Shown piece after piece: positions 1 through 7,899 of a DNA stretch of 17,369 nt. The position numbers and the translations under genes are program-made. The notes beneath the pieces were generated by a model. That model worked only from the letters and a program-made list of their open reading frames with translations, was not told the origin of the DNA and made no database searches. This DNA comes from an uncultured Psychrobacillus sp. Lineage in GTDB: Bacteria > Bacillota > Bacilli > Bacillales_A > Planococcaceae. The number at the start of each line of letters is the position of its first letter. Within the stretch, counting starts at the first letter, position 1. Location of the stretch: assembly GCA_934234185.1 (NCBI GenBank), contig CAKQHO010000073.1:1-17369 (forward strand). The letters are read 5' to 3'.

Positions 1-509
1 CCTGTGGAAAATGCCAAAACCTTATCGGTCTGTTGAAGAAATGCTTTGATGAAATGGGAAATTAGCCCACACACAATAGCGACTCTTTGATAATTACTGT
101 AATCAGTTGTTATTTTGTGAAATAATCGGTCTGCTCTAAAGCGAAACTCCAATTCCGACTCTCCGCCCTGTATTGGTATATGAACTGGTCTCCCTCCCTC
201 TGGTAATGGATACTTAACAGCAGCCTCTTCTTTGGATAACCCAGCTAATACACCATTATTAAATTCCATTAAATCATCATCATACTGTATTTTACATTCC
301 ATCTCCTTTTGCAATATTTGCGCTGTACTTGCAGCCCTTTTTAACGGACTCGATAATATTATCTCAGGCGGAAATTTTTCTGAAACATACTTAGCCATAC
401 GCTTTGCTTGCATCTCTCCTAATTCTGTCAAAGGAAAATCTGCTCTTCCTTCGTGAACTTTTAATAAGTCAGCTTCTGATTGCCCATGTCTAATTATTAA
501 TAATTCCAC
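1..509 (-). CDS. Histidine phosphatase family protein, 3' end beyond the left edge
   Basis: This is the first 169 codons of a histidine phosphatase (phosphoglycerate-mutase-like) gene that continues past position 1. The product begins MELLIIRHGQSEAD, with the RHG motif holding the phospho-accepting histidine at residue 8. The family hallmarks that follow are visible: PLTELGEMQAKRMA and LSSPLKRAASTAQI. The start is a GTG at 509, preceded by AAAGGAG at good spacing. The substrate cannot be told; relatives act on sugar phosphates, nucleotides or phosphoproteins. The oddity is the second catalytic motif, normally V-S-H-G-G-x-I: here it reads RVAIVCGLISHF, so the usual second active-site histidine is missing, as if six bases had been lost in frame. 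The gene may therefore encode an inactive or altered enzyme. The family call is firm; activity is doubtful. Confidence 0.85.
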   Translation of the reverse strand, partial: MELLIIRHGQSEADLLKVHEGRADFPLTELGEMQAKRMAKYVSEKFPPEIILSSPLKRAASTAQILQKEMECKIQYDDDLMEFNNGVLAGLSKEEAAVKYPLPEGGRPVHIPIQGGESELEFRFRADRLFHKITTDYSNYQRVAIVCGLISHFIKAFLQQTDKVLAFST

Positions 510-641
510 TTTGTTTCTCCTTTTTAGTTATGTATTCTTCTCTCTATTGTAAATGTAACTCTATTTTCTTTATATAGATTCAGTTATTTTATTTTCCTAA
601 TACTACCTATTTTCTTTGAACTATAACTCTTCTTTCCAATG

Positions 642-681
642 AAAAAAGAACAGATTTCATTTGGAGAAATCTGCTCTTTTT
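642..681 (-). terminator. Intrinsic terminator of the dihydrouridine synthase gene
   Basis: On the minus strand a stem of about 16 bp (AAAAAGAGCAGATTTC pairing with GAAATCTGTTCTTTTT, one G-U pair) is followed by a T-rich run. It lies just past the stop codon at 704. The wobble pair forms only in minus-strand RNA, which supports this orientation. Confidence 0.85.
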
Positions 682-703
682 ATTTCAACTATTCAAGGCA
701 TAG

Positions 704-1675
704 TCATTCACTATGGTTAGCTTCAAAATTATCTAGAAGTGCACGTACTTCATCTGTTGTTTTGGTATTCATTAGTTGGTTTCTTAATTCGCCAGCACCA
801 CGGAAGCCTTTCACATATATTTTGAAGAAGCGGTGTAAGCCTGTTACAGGACGTGGCAATTCTTCTTTATATTGATCGTGAAGGTCCAGCTGTAATCTTA
901 ATAGATCCAGATATTCCTTACTGCTGTGCTCTTTCGGCTCTTTTTCAAAGGCAAATGGATTTTTAAATATCCCTCGGCCAATCATAATACCGTCTACTCC
1001 ATACTTTTCTGCTAGCTCAAGACCTTTTTGCCTGTCAGGAATGTCCCCGTTAATGGTTAGCTTGGTATGAGGAGCAATCCGATCACGTAATTCTTTGATT
1101 TCCGGAATGAGTTCCCAATGCGCATCTACCTGGCTCATTTCTTTTCTAGTGCGTAAATGAATCGAAAGGTTTGCAATATCCTGTTTCAAAATATGTGCCA
1201 GCCATTCCTTCCACTCTTCAATTTCGCTATAGCCAAGTCTTGTCTTTACACTTACTGGTAAGCCTCCTGCTTTGGCTGCTTGAATAATTTCAGCAGCTAC
1301 ATCGGGACGTAGGATTAGTCCACTCCCTTTTCCCCTTGATGCCACATTTGGTACAGGGCATCCCATATTAATATCCAACCCTTTGAAGCCCATTTCCGCC
1401 ATCCCTATGCTCATCTGACGGAAGTGTTCAGGCTTGTCTCCCCATATATGCGCTACCATAGGCTGTTCGTCCTCTGTGAAAATTAAACGACCCCGTACAC
1501 TTTTCTGACCCTCTGGGTGGCAATAGCTTTCCGTATTGGTAAACTCAGTAAAATATACATCTGGTTTCCCAGCTTTCGCTACTACGTGACGAAATACAAC
1601 ATCCGTCACATCCTCCATTGGAGCTAGCACAAAAAATGGCTTCGGTAAATCCTGCCAAAAGTTTTCTTTCATCAT
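704..1675 (-). CDS. dus: tRNA-dihydrouridine synthase
   Basis: This 323-residue FMN enzyme reduces specific uridines in tRNA to dihydrouridine using NADPH in the cytoplasm. Family marks are clear: the N-terminal FMN-binding APMEDVTD (residues 18-25), the NMGCPVP motif with the general-acid cysteine at about residue 106, KTRLGY at about 145, and the phosphate-binding GIMIGRG near 230. The length is normal for the family. It resembles the second Bacillus dus paralogue (YfjN-like) from memory; the uridine position it modifies cannot be told from sequence. Translation starts at one of two adjacent ATGs; the first (1675) has GAGAGGG eight bases upstream. It stands alone, with its own terminator downstream and a hairpin of unclear role upstream at 1698-1742. 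Confidence 0.95.
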   Translation of the reverse strand: MMKENFWQDLPKPFFVLAPMEDVTDVVFRHVVAKAGKPDVYFTEFTNTESYCHPEGQKSVRGRLIFTEDEQPMVAHIWGDKPEHFRQMSIGMAEMGFKGLDINMGCPVPNVASRGKGSGLILRPDVAAEIIQAAKAGGLPVSVKTRLGYSEIEEWKEWLAHILKQDIANLSIHLRTRKEMSQVDAHWELIPEIKELRDRIAPHTKLTINGDIPDRQKGLELAEKYGVDGIMIGRGIFKNPFAFEKEPKEHSSKEYLDLLRLQLDLHDQYKEELPRPVTGLHRFFKIYVKGFRGAGELRNQLMNTKTTDEVRALLDNFEANHSE

Positions 1676-1697
1676 ATTTCAGTCCCTCTCAAATTAA

Positions 1698-1742
1698 AAG
1701 CAGATGACTTAGAGAGTATGCTCACTTCTAAGTTGTCTGCTG
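1698..1742. other. Long hairpin in the leader of the dihydrouridine synthase gene
   Basis: AGCAGATGACTTAGA and TCTAAGTTGTCTGCT form a 15-bp stem. In plus-strand RNA the two non-Watson-Crick positions are G-U pairs and the stem is followed by a T-rich stretch (TTATTTTTATTT), so it looks like a plus-oriented terminator. No plus-strand gene lies upstream. In minus-strand RNA the same arms form with a 2x2 internal loop, directly 5' of dus, followed by TTTTAATTT. The rest of 1743-1990 is AT-rich with no gene. It includes a small hairpin AGTGTC-CTTCGTA-GACACT near 1770-1788. Confidence 0.5.
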
Positions 1743-1992
1743 TTATTTTTATTTCATTAATTTAAATAAGTGTCCTTCGTAGACACTCACACGAAAGTTT
1801 AAGATAAGCAACAATTATAAAACTGTTGGTCAATTACCCCATTATATTACAGTGACTAAATAAATTAAAGTCATAAAACCACACTAAATAATGGAGGTTT
1901 TAAGATAAAGAATAATTTTTAAAATTACTTAAGAATAGAGCACTTAGAATCATAAAAAAGTGTAATATGACAGATGTTCATTTTGGGATAGA

Positions 1993-2036
1993 ATAGAGGC
2001 CTTCCAGAAGTCCTAAAACTTCGGGAAGGCCTCTAT
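1993..2036 (-). terminator. Terminator hairpin after the beta-propeller lipoprotein gene
   Basis: A near-perfect inverted repeat, ATAGAGGCCTTCC with GGAAGGCCTCTAT, encloses an inner GAAGT/ACTTC stem. It sits about 25 bases past the stop at 2060. The T tails are weak on both sides, so it may act bidirectionally. Confidence 0.7.
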
Positions 2037-2059
2037 TTATTGCAACTAAGTATCTCATT

Positions 2060-3181
2060 CTATTTTATATATATAATGCTGCTGTTAAAGTTTCTTTCCT
2101 CATTCATTTCTGCAACAGATATTTTATTACCTGAAGGACTCCAGCTTATATGTGCATTTTCGACATTTTGGAGGATTTCTGAGGATTTTCCAGTTGAAAC
2201 ATTGTAAAGATATAGTCCACTACTTTCTACACCCTTGTTGACGGAAACTAGTTGATATGCAATCATATGCTGGTCAGGAGACCAAGAAGCGTCAGTAATA
2301 TTAGAACCTTCAGCAATCGTACTTTGTATGTTTCCATCAGTATCCGCCATTACTAGCCTTATCATAGAATCTGTTGCTTGAGTAACCAGCATATACTTTC
2401 CATCGTGAGAGAGCGTTATTCGATCAACATTTTCCAATTGTAGATTCTTTTTTTCTTTGGTCATCTCATCCAGTTTATATACATGAACGGGTGGCCTGTC
2501 TTTTGTAGTTATATAATAGATATTTCCCCGTCTTTTATGAATTGAAAATAATTGTTCCTCCTGCAGCTCAGCAATATGTTTAGAATTGCCATCTGTGTCA
2601 GCTATATATGCTCCATCAACATAGCCAACACCAATTACACTTTGTTCGTCAGTCCACTCTGCTGTAGAGACACCACCAATGCTATCCTCTGTAACGGAAG
2701 ATTGCTGCCCCTCCTCTAAGCTCATCATATAATGGGCTATATCTCCAATTGAGTATTCATAATATAATAGGTGTTTTTTATCTGGAGACAAAACTGCTCC
2801 TCCGAGAAATAAATTTTTTTGTGCTTTTATTGTTTTTAATTGTTTGTTATCCAAATTGTACGTATAAATACTTCTAGGATAGAACTCCGCATTCTCTAGC
2901 AGACTCATTCTTTCAAATTCTTGGTTTTCTTTTGCCATAACAACAGTGTATTCATCTAACCAGTCGGTAATTTCCATCCCTTCATATTTTTCCACTTTAT
3001 CAATGGAAAAGAATTCTAAATCAGCATCATTATCTTCGTTTCCATTTTCCACAATGCCTTTTTCTGATTTTTCTATATATATCCTATTTTCTTCATCGCT
3101 CCTACTACATGCTGATAGAGTCAAAAAGACGAATAAGAACATAGCAATTGTTACAAATCCCTGCTTCTTCGTGTAAATCAT
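2060..3181 (-). CDS. Predicted lipoprotein with TolB-like beta-propeller repeats
   Basis: The product (373 residues from ATG 3181) has a lipoprotein signal: a charged start MIYTKKQGF, a hydrophobic stretch, then the lipobox LSAC with the acylated cysteine at residue 25. It is thus predicted to be anchored on the outer face of the membrane. An acidic Asn/Glu/Asp-rich linker follows. The body holds repeats of the TolB/PD40 propeller type: LSPDKKHLLYYEY, LSHDGKYMLVTQ, WSPDQHMIAYQL, WSPSGNKISVAE. Such propellers bind proteins or ligands; no catalytic residues are evident and the role is unknown. The start is uncertain: the frame stays open upstream to a TTG at 3277, and the AAGGAG before ATG 3181 touches it with no spacer. 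I chose 3181 because it gives a clean signal peptide. It appears monocistronic. Confidence 0.8.
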   Translation of the reverse strand: MIYTKKQGFVTIAMFLFVFLTLSACSRSDEENRIYIEKSEKGIVENGNEDNDADLEFFSIDKVEKYEGMEITDWLDEYTVVMAKENQEFERMSLLENAEFYPRSIYTYNLDNKQLKTIKAQKNLFLGGAVLSPDKKHLLYYEYSIGDIAHYMMSLEEGQQSSVTEDSIGGVSTAEWTDEQSVIGVGYVDGAYIADTDGNSKHIAELQEEQLFSIHKRRGNIYYITTKDRPPVHVYKLDEMTKEKKNLQLENVDRITLSHDGKYMLVTQATDSMIRLVMADTDGNIQSTIAEGSNITDASWSPDQHMIAYQLVSVNKGVESSGLYLYNVSTGKSSEILQNVENAHISWSPSGNKISVAEMNEERNFNSSIIYIK

Positions 3182-3371
3182 CTCCTTCTCTATTATCCTA
3201 TGCAAAATACAGCTAATATCCTCACACCTGATTAGTTTATACAGCCAACAGAGTGGCTTCGTTATTTTCGCCAGCAAAGATAGTAAACCATCATGTGCTT
3301 GTAGGTTTTATTTCTTATGTTAAGTTGCTGCGTAAGGTTCCATTCAAGATCCATTCATGCATATAAAACTT

Positions 3372-3410
3372 AAAAAAGAACGAATTTCTAAATAAGAATC
3401 CGCTCTTTTC
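3372..3410 (-). terminator. Intrinsic terminator downstream of the DinB/BstA-like gene
   Basis: In minus-strand RNA, AAAAGAGCGGATT pairs with AATTCGTTCTTTT (two G-U pairs) and is followed by further Ts. It lies about 85 bases past the stop at 3496. The stem resembles the terminator at 642-681. Confidence 0.75.
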
Positions 3411-3495
3411 ATTAACTGACTCCATCCCGACAATTACCCCTAAAAAAGATGGGCCTTGAAGTTTATTGGCTAGTTCCTATACCGGTGACTGCCAA

Positions 3496-4005
3496 TTATT
3501 TAGATAAAGCAATTTTAATATGGGCTAAATGGTGTTCCTCGTGCCAAGCTAATTTTGCAATGTTTGCTGCTACTGTTACTTTACCATTTACCTGATGAGT
3601 AAATACACGCTCTAATTGGTTTTCAGTTAAATGGTGTCCTAAAGACACTATCCGCTCATTTAAACCTTCCAATAATTTAATAGAGCTTTTTACTGGAAGC
3701 TCTGTGTCCGGTTGTACAGCCCATTTTTCTTGATCAAAACCTGGTGCTAGTGGATTATTATCAGTTAAAGCTAATTTCAAACGTTGGTACATGTTCAGCT
3801 GGGAATCAGCAATATGATGAACAAGCTGCCTTACAGTCCAGCTCCCTTCACGATAGGTTTTGTTTAGTTCTTCATCACTCAAGGAGCCGACCGTCTCTTC
3901 GAGTCGAACTGCATAATGTTGGATTTCCTTTAGCCATTCTTGAATATTCTCAACTGTCACTTTTTCGGGAACTTGCATTTCACCAATTGGGTACCTTACA
4001 TCCAT
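3496..4005 (-). CDS. bstA: DinB-family metal-dependent enzyme, BstA/YfiT-like
   Basis: This 169-residue protein matches the DinB/YfiT four-helix-bundle family. B. subtilis YfiT (BstA) is a divalent-metal-binding bacillithiol S-transferase. Shared marks are RYPIG at the N terminus, GSWTVRQLVHHIADSQLN at residues 55-72, the WHEEHHLAHI segment at 154-163, and the overall length. The likely metal ligands are H64, H158 and H162 (the last two as HxxxH). The expected role is conjugating bacillithiol to electrophiles or antibiotics in the cytoplasm for detoxification; the exact substrate is inference. The ATG at 4005 has AGAGGG six bases upstream. It is transcribed alone and diverges from the stress-protein gene at 4179. 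Confidence 0.85.
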   Translation of the reverse strand: MDVRYPIGEMQVPEKVTVENIQEWLKEIQHYAVRLEETVGSLSDEELNKTYREGSWTVRQLVHHIADSQLNMYQRLKLALTDNNPLAPGFDQEKWAVQPDTELPVKSSIKLLEGLNERIVSLGHHLTENQLERVFTHQVNGKVTVAANIAKLAWHEEHHLAHIKIALSK

Positions 4006-4178
4006 TTTAAGCCCTCTTTTCTTTATACTAAGAATATTAACCCTAATATATCAACTGGCTAAATTGTTGTAAACCTTTCCATTTTATACGAAATTCTTCT
4101 ATTAGTTTGGTTCTAAATAAACCTCAAAACCTGATTAGAAGTTATCAACGAGGGTAATATAAGAATGAGGTGATAAGA

Positions 4179-4667
4179 ATGTCAAACATGATGAATAAAG
4201 AGGAAATTGAAACTTTAAGAGATTTAATCAAGGACATTGACACAGCCATGCTGACAACCGCTACGGAAGAGGGACTTGTTTCTCGTCCGATGAAAACACA
4301 AGAGGTAGAGTTTGATGGCGACCTATGGTTTTTTACTAAAAAAGATACAAATAAATATGATGAAATACTAAATGACCAGGATGTCAATGTTGCTTATGCA
4401 GGGAAATCCTATGTTTCTGTTCGCGGAAAAGCAGAAATCGTGGAAGATTTAAACAAGAAAAAGGAACTGTGGAGCAAAGTATATGATCAAATAATGCAAA
4501 CTACTTATGACGATCCTAACGTCATCTTACTAAAAGTAAAGGTAGAAGCAGCTGAATATTGGGAACAAGGAAATTTCTTGAAGAAGGTTGCGTATCTCTA
4601 CAAACGAATGACAGGGAAAAATTCTCAGGAGTCCGATATTAATAAATCGATCGAATTGAATAATTAA
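4179..4667 (+). CDS. General stress protein 26-like, pyridoxamine 5'-phosphate-oxidase fold
   Basis: This 162-residue protein has the split-barrel flavin-binding fold of the pyridoxamine-phosphate-oxidase superfamily, closest to general stress protein 26 (B. subtilis YdaG type). Visible family features are AMLTTATEEGLVSRPM, GDLWFFTKKDTNKYDEI, VNVAYAGKSYVSVRGKAEIV and a late AAEYWEQG segment. Members bind FMN or FAD; the reaction of GSP26 proteins is not settled and they are not true PdxH. I chose ATG 4179 over a GTG at 4170, because the GTG lies inside the ribosome binding site GAGGTGAT. A GATTAG/GGGTAA pair spaced by 13 bases at 4133-4157 could be a sigma-B-type promoter, fitting a stress role, but it sits close to the ribosome binding site and is weak evidence. 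The gene is followed by a strong terminator. Confidence 0.85.
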   Translation: MSNMMNKEEIETLRDLIKDIDTAMLTTATEEGLVSRPMKTQEVEFDGDLWFFTKKDTNKYDEILNDQDVNVAYAGKSYVSVRGKAEIVEDLNKKKELWSKVYDQIMQTTYDDPNVILLKVKVEAAEYWEQGNFLKKVAYLYKRMTGKNSQESDINKSIELNN

Positions 4668-4718
4668 CAACTAGACAGGTTATTCTCTAAGAATATTTGA
4701 GCTAGTTCCTGAAAATGG

Positions 4719-4757
4719 AAAAGCCAAAACGCTATTAATCAACGTTTTGGCTTTTTC
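4719..4757 (+). terminator. Strong intrinsic terminator after the stress-protein gene
   Basis: A perfect stem, AAAAGCCAAAACG with CGTTTTGGCTTTT, has an 11-base loop and ends in a T run (GGCTTTTTC). It lies about 55 bases after the stop at 4667. Confidence 0.9.
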
Positions 4758-5051
4758 ATATTGTATTGATTTTATTCAAAAGAGACTTATACTGACAGTC
4801 CCCATAATATACCTAAATGATTATGAGCAACTCTTAAACTTCTCACTATATGAGTAATTCTATGGTCGCATAGTTTTTCATTGTAATTTTAGACAATACT
4901 TTTTTATCTCATTTGTAATTTGGTAGGGACACAGGCCTACAGGCCATCACGACTCAAAGAGAATGCAAAATAATGATAGTCCTCAAAAGCCACCATCGTG
5001 AACTCATTTTTTTAATTAAATTATTTACTATACTGAAAACCAAGCAGTATA
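4758..5051. other. Gene-free stretch between convergent genes
   Basis: About 290 bases lie between the terminator at 4757 and the stop of the minus-strand gene at 5052. I see no start codon with a ribosome binding site leading into a convincing frame. A short palindrome, GGCCTACAGGCC, sits near 4934-4945. Nothing else stands out. Confidence 0.6.
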
Positions 5052-5393
5052 TTAGACAATTAATTGATGAACTTCACCAGAAATGAACATTAGGAAACCT
5101 ACCAAAGATAATATAATACCTACAATAAACGTCCAAGGATTATCTTCTTTTTCCTTATCAAAAGTAAAAAAGGTCACAATACAAAAGATAAGCGTAATGA
5201 TAGAAAAAGGATATTTGGGAAATAAGAAAGCAAATCCACTAATAATCATAGCAACCATACCATAAGGATTTTGAGATGGGATTTTATCCATATATTCCCT
5301 ACTATCATCAGATAAACCCTCGTGCCTGTCTCCCCATATATCTATATCCTTCCACCTGTTTAGGAAGACGATAATTTTTTTAAATATGTTCAT
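5052..5393 (-). CDS. Small membrane protein of unknown function
   Basis: This 113-residue protein has a charged, cytoplasm-like N-terminal part (residues 1-40, with WKDIDIWGDRHEGLSDDSRE) and three hydrophobic segments. These lie at about 43-58 (GMVAMIISGFAFLF), 62-78 (FSIITLIFCIVTFFTF) and 87-108 (WTFIVGIILSLVGFLMFISG). The loop between the last two is rich in Lys, Glu and Asp. I do not recognise the family and no catalytic motif is visible. The ATG at 5393 has only a modest GTGGTGA ribosome binding site. It is transcribed alone, divergent from the nitroreductase gene at 5701. The sequence is compositionally sound for a real gene, but no function can be proposed. Confidence 0.7.
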   Translation of the reverse strand: MNIFKKIIVFLNRWKDIDIWGDRHEGLSDDSREYMDKIPSQNPYGMVAMIISGFAFLFPKYPFSIITLIFCIVTFFTFDKEKEDNPWTFIVGIILSLVGFLMFISGEVHQLIV

Positions 5394-5633
5394 AAGTCAC
5401 CACTTTTTCATTCATCGAACCTTTTACCGAGCAATATCTACTTGGTTAGGTTAAGTGTAAATCTATACAAATATATCCTAACTTTAACATAAATAGCCGG
5501 TTTAGTCGGTAGTATTATTAAGTTACTTATCCCGTAATACCACCTGTGGTTGAAGATTGATTAGTTGTCTGTGATGTTGATGAAATAATTACGCATCAAT
5601 TTACCCTACTGAAATCTCACCCAAACATATGAC

Positions 5634-5662
5634 TTGTCAATTGTTGACTAATCAAATAAGAT
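5634..5662 (+). promoter_or_regulatory. Probable promoter and MarR-type operator of the nitroreductase gene
   Basis: TTGTCA (5634-5639) and TAAGAT (5657-5662) are spaced by 17 bases and form a plausible sigma-A promoter about 40 bases upstream of the start. A perfect inverted repeat, GTCAA-TTG-TTGAC (5636-5648), overlaps the -35 box and spacer, where a bound repressor would block transcription. The MarR protein encoded downstream is the natural candidate; that link is inference. Confidence 0.45.
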
Positions 5663-5700
5663 AATAACCTATCCAATTTCAGCAAAGAAGGGTGAAAAAA

Positions 5701-6330
5701 ATGTCACAACAAAAAACAACTTTAGAAATACTAATGGATGAACGTAAATCAGTACGTAAATATGAGCCTGGCGTGACAATACCTCGCAAGACAATCCAAC
5801 ATATTTTACAGCAAGCAACATCCGCTCCTTCATCAAGTAACTTACAGTCTTGGCGTTTCCTGGTAATAGATGATCCTGAGCAAAAGAAAGAATTACGCAT
5901 CGCTGGATTTAATCAGGAGCAAATTGAAACATCCTCTGCGATTATCGCAGTAATAGGCGATAACGAGATGTATAAAAATGCTAAGCAAATTAATGATTTA
6001 AATGTTGAGCTTGGCTATATGCCACGTGAAATTGCAGATATGATGATTGCTAATTCTGAATCTATGTATAGTAATTTATCTGAAGCTGAAAGAACCAATA
6101 TCGCACATTTAGATGCTGGTTTAGTTTCTATGCAGGTAGTATTATTAGCGAAGGATATGGGCTATGATACAGTAATAATGGGAGGCTTTGATAAAGCTGC
6201 ATTTGCTAAAAAATATGAGTTACCTTCCAATGAAATACCAATGATCTTAATTGCTATCGGGAAGCCGGCTATGCCAGCACGTAATTCATCACGTTTACCG
6301 ATTGAGCAAATCGTTCGCTTTACTAGCTAA
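5701..6330 (+). CDS. Nitroreductase family NAD(P)H oxidoreductase, YdgI-like
   Basis: This 209-residue FMN-dependent nitroreductase carries the family's N-terminal phosphate-binding segment ERKSVRKYEPG and the FMN/dimer motif APSSSNLQSWRF. It also has the central LDAGLVSMQVVLLAKDMGYDTVIMGGFD and the C-terminal GKPAMPARNSSRLP. Members reduce nitro groups, quinones or flavins with NAD(P)H in the cytoplasm; the natural substrate here is unknown. I chose ATG 5701, which gives the length of B. subtilis YdgI, over GTG 5692; AGAAGGG lies upstream. A MarR-family gene follows 100 bases downstream on the same strand, the same order as ydgI-ydgJ in B. subtilis. Part of this gene and the following junction recurs as a broken copy at 14706-14967. 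Confidence 0.9.
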   Translation: MSQQKTTLEILMDERKSVRKYEPGVTIPRKTIQHILQQATSAPSSSNLQSWRFLVIDDPEQKKELRIAGFNQEQIETSSAIIAVIGDNEMYKNAKQINDLNVELGYMPREIADMMIANSESMYSNLSEAERTNIAHLDAGLVSMQVVLLAKDMGYDTVIMGGFDKAAFAKKYELPSNEIPMILIAIGKPAMPARNSSRLPIEQIVRFTS

Positions 6331-6430
6331 GTAAAATGCTAACATTTAAGTATCAGATAATCTTCCAAAATCTTATATTATAAAGACCATTTGGTAAATA
6401 TGAAGAGAATTCTATGTGAGGAGTAATAGT

Positions 6431-6859
6431 ATGGAAGTTTGTTTCGACGATAAAAAACAAATGATTATGATGCTGAAAAGATTAGACCGTCATGTTACGC
6501 AAATTTTTGAAAAAAGAACAGAAGTTAGTTTGACAAGATATGAAATTTTAGCTTCATTAGTTAAAAAGAGTAGTGTTACACAAAGGGTACTACAACAATC
6601 TTTAGCTATCGATCAATCCGCTATCACTCGCCATTTGAAGTTGCTTGAAGAACAGCAATATGTCGAACGCAAACGTAATGAAAAAAACAATCGTGAAGTA
6701 CTTGTAACGATTACGGACAAGGGACGAGCATTATTAGAAGGTTGTACAATGTTTAAAGACCAATTTCTAAACAATCTCTACGATGATTTTTCAGATAGCG
6801 AACTAGTGCAACTCAAGCAATTTCTCACACGCTTGAATCATAATGTTGAGAAGCTATAA
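6431..6859 (+). CDS. MarR-family transcriptional regulator, YdgJ-like
   Basis: This 142-residue winged-helix regulator has the MarR layout. An N-terminal dimerisation helix (KKQMIMMLKRLDRHVTQIFEKRTEVSLTRYEIL) is followed by the recognition helix-turn-helix with QSAITRHLKLLEEQQYVERKR at about residues 63-83. The wing follows (NEKNNREVLVTITDKGRALL), then a C-terminal dimerisation helix. The ATG at 6431 is preceded by AGGAG seven bases upstream; a GTG at 6416 would overlap that site and is less likely. It follows the nitroreductase gene by 100 bases with no terminator between them, so the two are probably co-transcribed. Regulators of this family often repress their neighbour until a small aromatic or electrophile binds. 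The palindrome at 5636-5648 is a candidate operator. Confidence 0.9.
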   Translation: MEVCFDDKKQMIMMLKRLDRHVTQIFEKRTEVSLTRYEILASLVKKSSVTQRVLQQSLAIDQSAITRHLKLLEEQQYVERKRNEKNNREVLVTITDKGRALLEGCTMFKDQFLNNLYDDFSDSELVQLKQFLTRLNHNVEKL

Positions 6860-6947
6860 TGTTTGTTCTTTCATGAAAAATGTATCGTGTTACCACTTTT
6901 CCGAATGCTTTCCTCTATAGCAGCTAGTAAATACTTTCTTAAAATAT

Positions 6948-6984
6948 AGAAGAACGATTTCCAACAGGAGGAAATCGTTCTTCT
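6948..6984. terminator. Bidirectional terminator between convergent genes
   Basis: A perfect 15-bp stem, AGAAGAACGATTTCC with GGAAATCGTTCTTCT, has a seven-base loop and lies between the marR-like gene (plus, ends 6859) and the membrane protein gene (minus, ends 7045). The plus-strand tail (TTTTATT) is better than the minus one, but the symmetric stem can serve both. Confidence 0.85.
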
Positions 6985-7044
6985 TTTATTCCAATAACTT
7001 CAACAAACTCAGCAGATACAAAATGCTATATCTAGAGTAAAAAA

Positions 7045-7881
7045 TCAGTCTTCTTCAAGCAAGTTAATCCAAATACTACCGCCGCTTACAGTAACATAAT
7101 AGTTTCGTTCGATTCCGTAAGCACTTTTAAAGCGGATATAAGTATTGCCATCACGCTTCGCAGTTAGCAAAACACGGTCTCCTTCTGTAATCTCTACCTC
7201 AACTATGGACTCATCTTCCAGGGAATAAGTCCAGCTTCCCTCCTCCAGGAATATCTCTTTGGACTTATCTGATCCAGTTAAAAGAGCAAATACTATAACA
7301 ACGGTTGCAATGACAGAAAGTGCCGCCAGGCGATGCTTTTTCTTATTCAACAAAACAAAAACGAAAAACACCGCTAGACTAAGAGCAAATATAGCGCTAA
7401 GCAAATGATTCGGGAAATTTGCCATTGCCGCCCTAAAATAGCGGACACTAGAAGCTGCAAGATAACCTGTTGCCACAGATAAAACTAATACGCTAAGCCA
7501 GTCTTTTCTTTTAAGCTGGAATGCAATAACAGCACCCGGTAAAGTCAGAAGCGTAATTTTAAACCAGTAATCATAATAGCGAAAGATTTCCCATCCTTGT
7601 GCATAAAACGGTACCTCGATTAAATAGATGAGGGGCTGACTGACAAGAAAGAATACGAAGCATTTCAGTGCAGCTTCCCACCACTTTTTACAATTCAGGA
7701 TAATGAATACCGCAAAAAGAATCCACCAGTCAACATAAATGGCGATGTCCTGAAATGACGTATCTTTCAAAAACGGAATCTGATTGATTAGTGCTGTATA
7801 CACTGCCGTAATAATAGCCAATAGAATCACTTTCAGCCAAGTCATATGTACTTCACCAAAGTATTTTTGAATCTTATTCAT
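7045..7881 (-). CDS. Seven-TM membrane protein with a C-terminal extracytoplasmic beta domain
   Basis: This 278-residue protein has about seven hydrophobic segments, near residues 13-33, 45-63, 69-90, 107-122, 127-146, 157-178 and 184-203. An acidic, beta-rich tail (205-278) follows, containing SIVEVEITEGDRVLLTAKRDGNTYIRF and NYYVTVSGGSIW. The alternating pattern of the tail resembles an Ig-like or similar small beta domain, probably outside the membrane. I do not recognise the family and see no enzyme motif. The ATG at 7881 has AGAGGAG five bases upstream. It lies 213 bases downstream of rsiV on the same strand, the slot used by oatA in the B. subtilis sigV operon, but it is not an acyltransferase. 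A hairpin at 7900-7926 sits just before its ribosome binding site. Confidence 0.75.
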   Translation of the reverse strand: MNKIQKYFGEVHMTWLKVILLAIITAVYTALINQIPFLKDTSFQDIAIYVDWWILFAVFIILNCKKWWEAALKCFVFFLVSQPLIYLIEVPFYAQGWEIFRYYDYWFKITLLTLPGAVIAFQLKRKDWLSVLVLSVATGYLAASSVRYFRAAMANFPNHLLSAIFALSLAVFFVFVLLNKKKHRLAALSVIATVVIVFALLTGSDKSKEIFLEEGSWTYSLEDESIVEVEITEGDRVLLTAKRDGNTYIRFKSAYGIERNYYVTVSGGSIWINLLEED

Positions 7882-7899
7882 GTGTTCTCCTCTTATTAA

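Noticed and set aside
1993..2036. The long GC-rich inverted repeat as a mobile-element end
   Set aside because: It is compact, directly follows a stop codon and has no target-site duplication; a terminator is the simpler reading.
4934..4945. GGCCTACAGGCC palindrome as a transposon end or operator
   Set aside because: It is single, short, has no partner repeat, no transposase and no nearby promoter.
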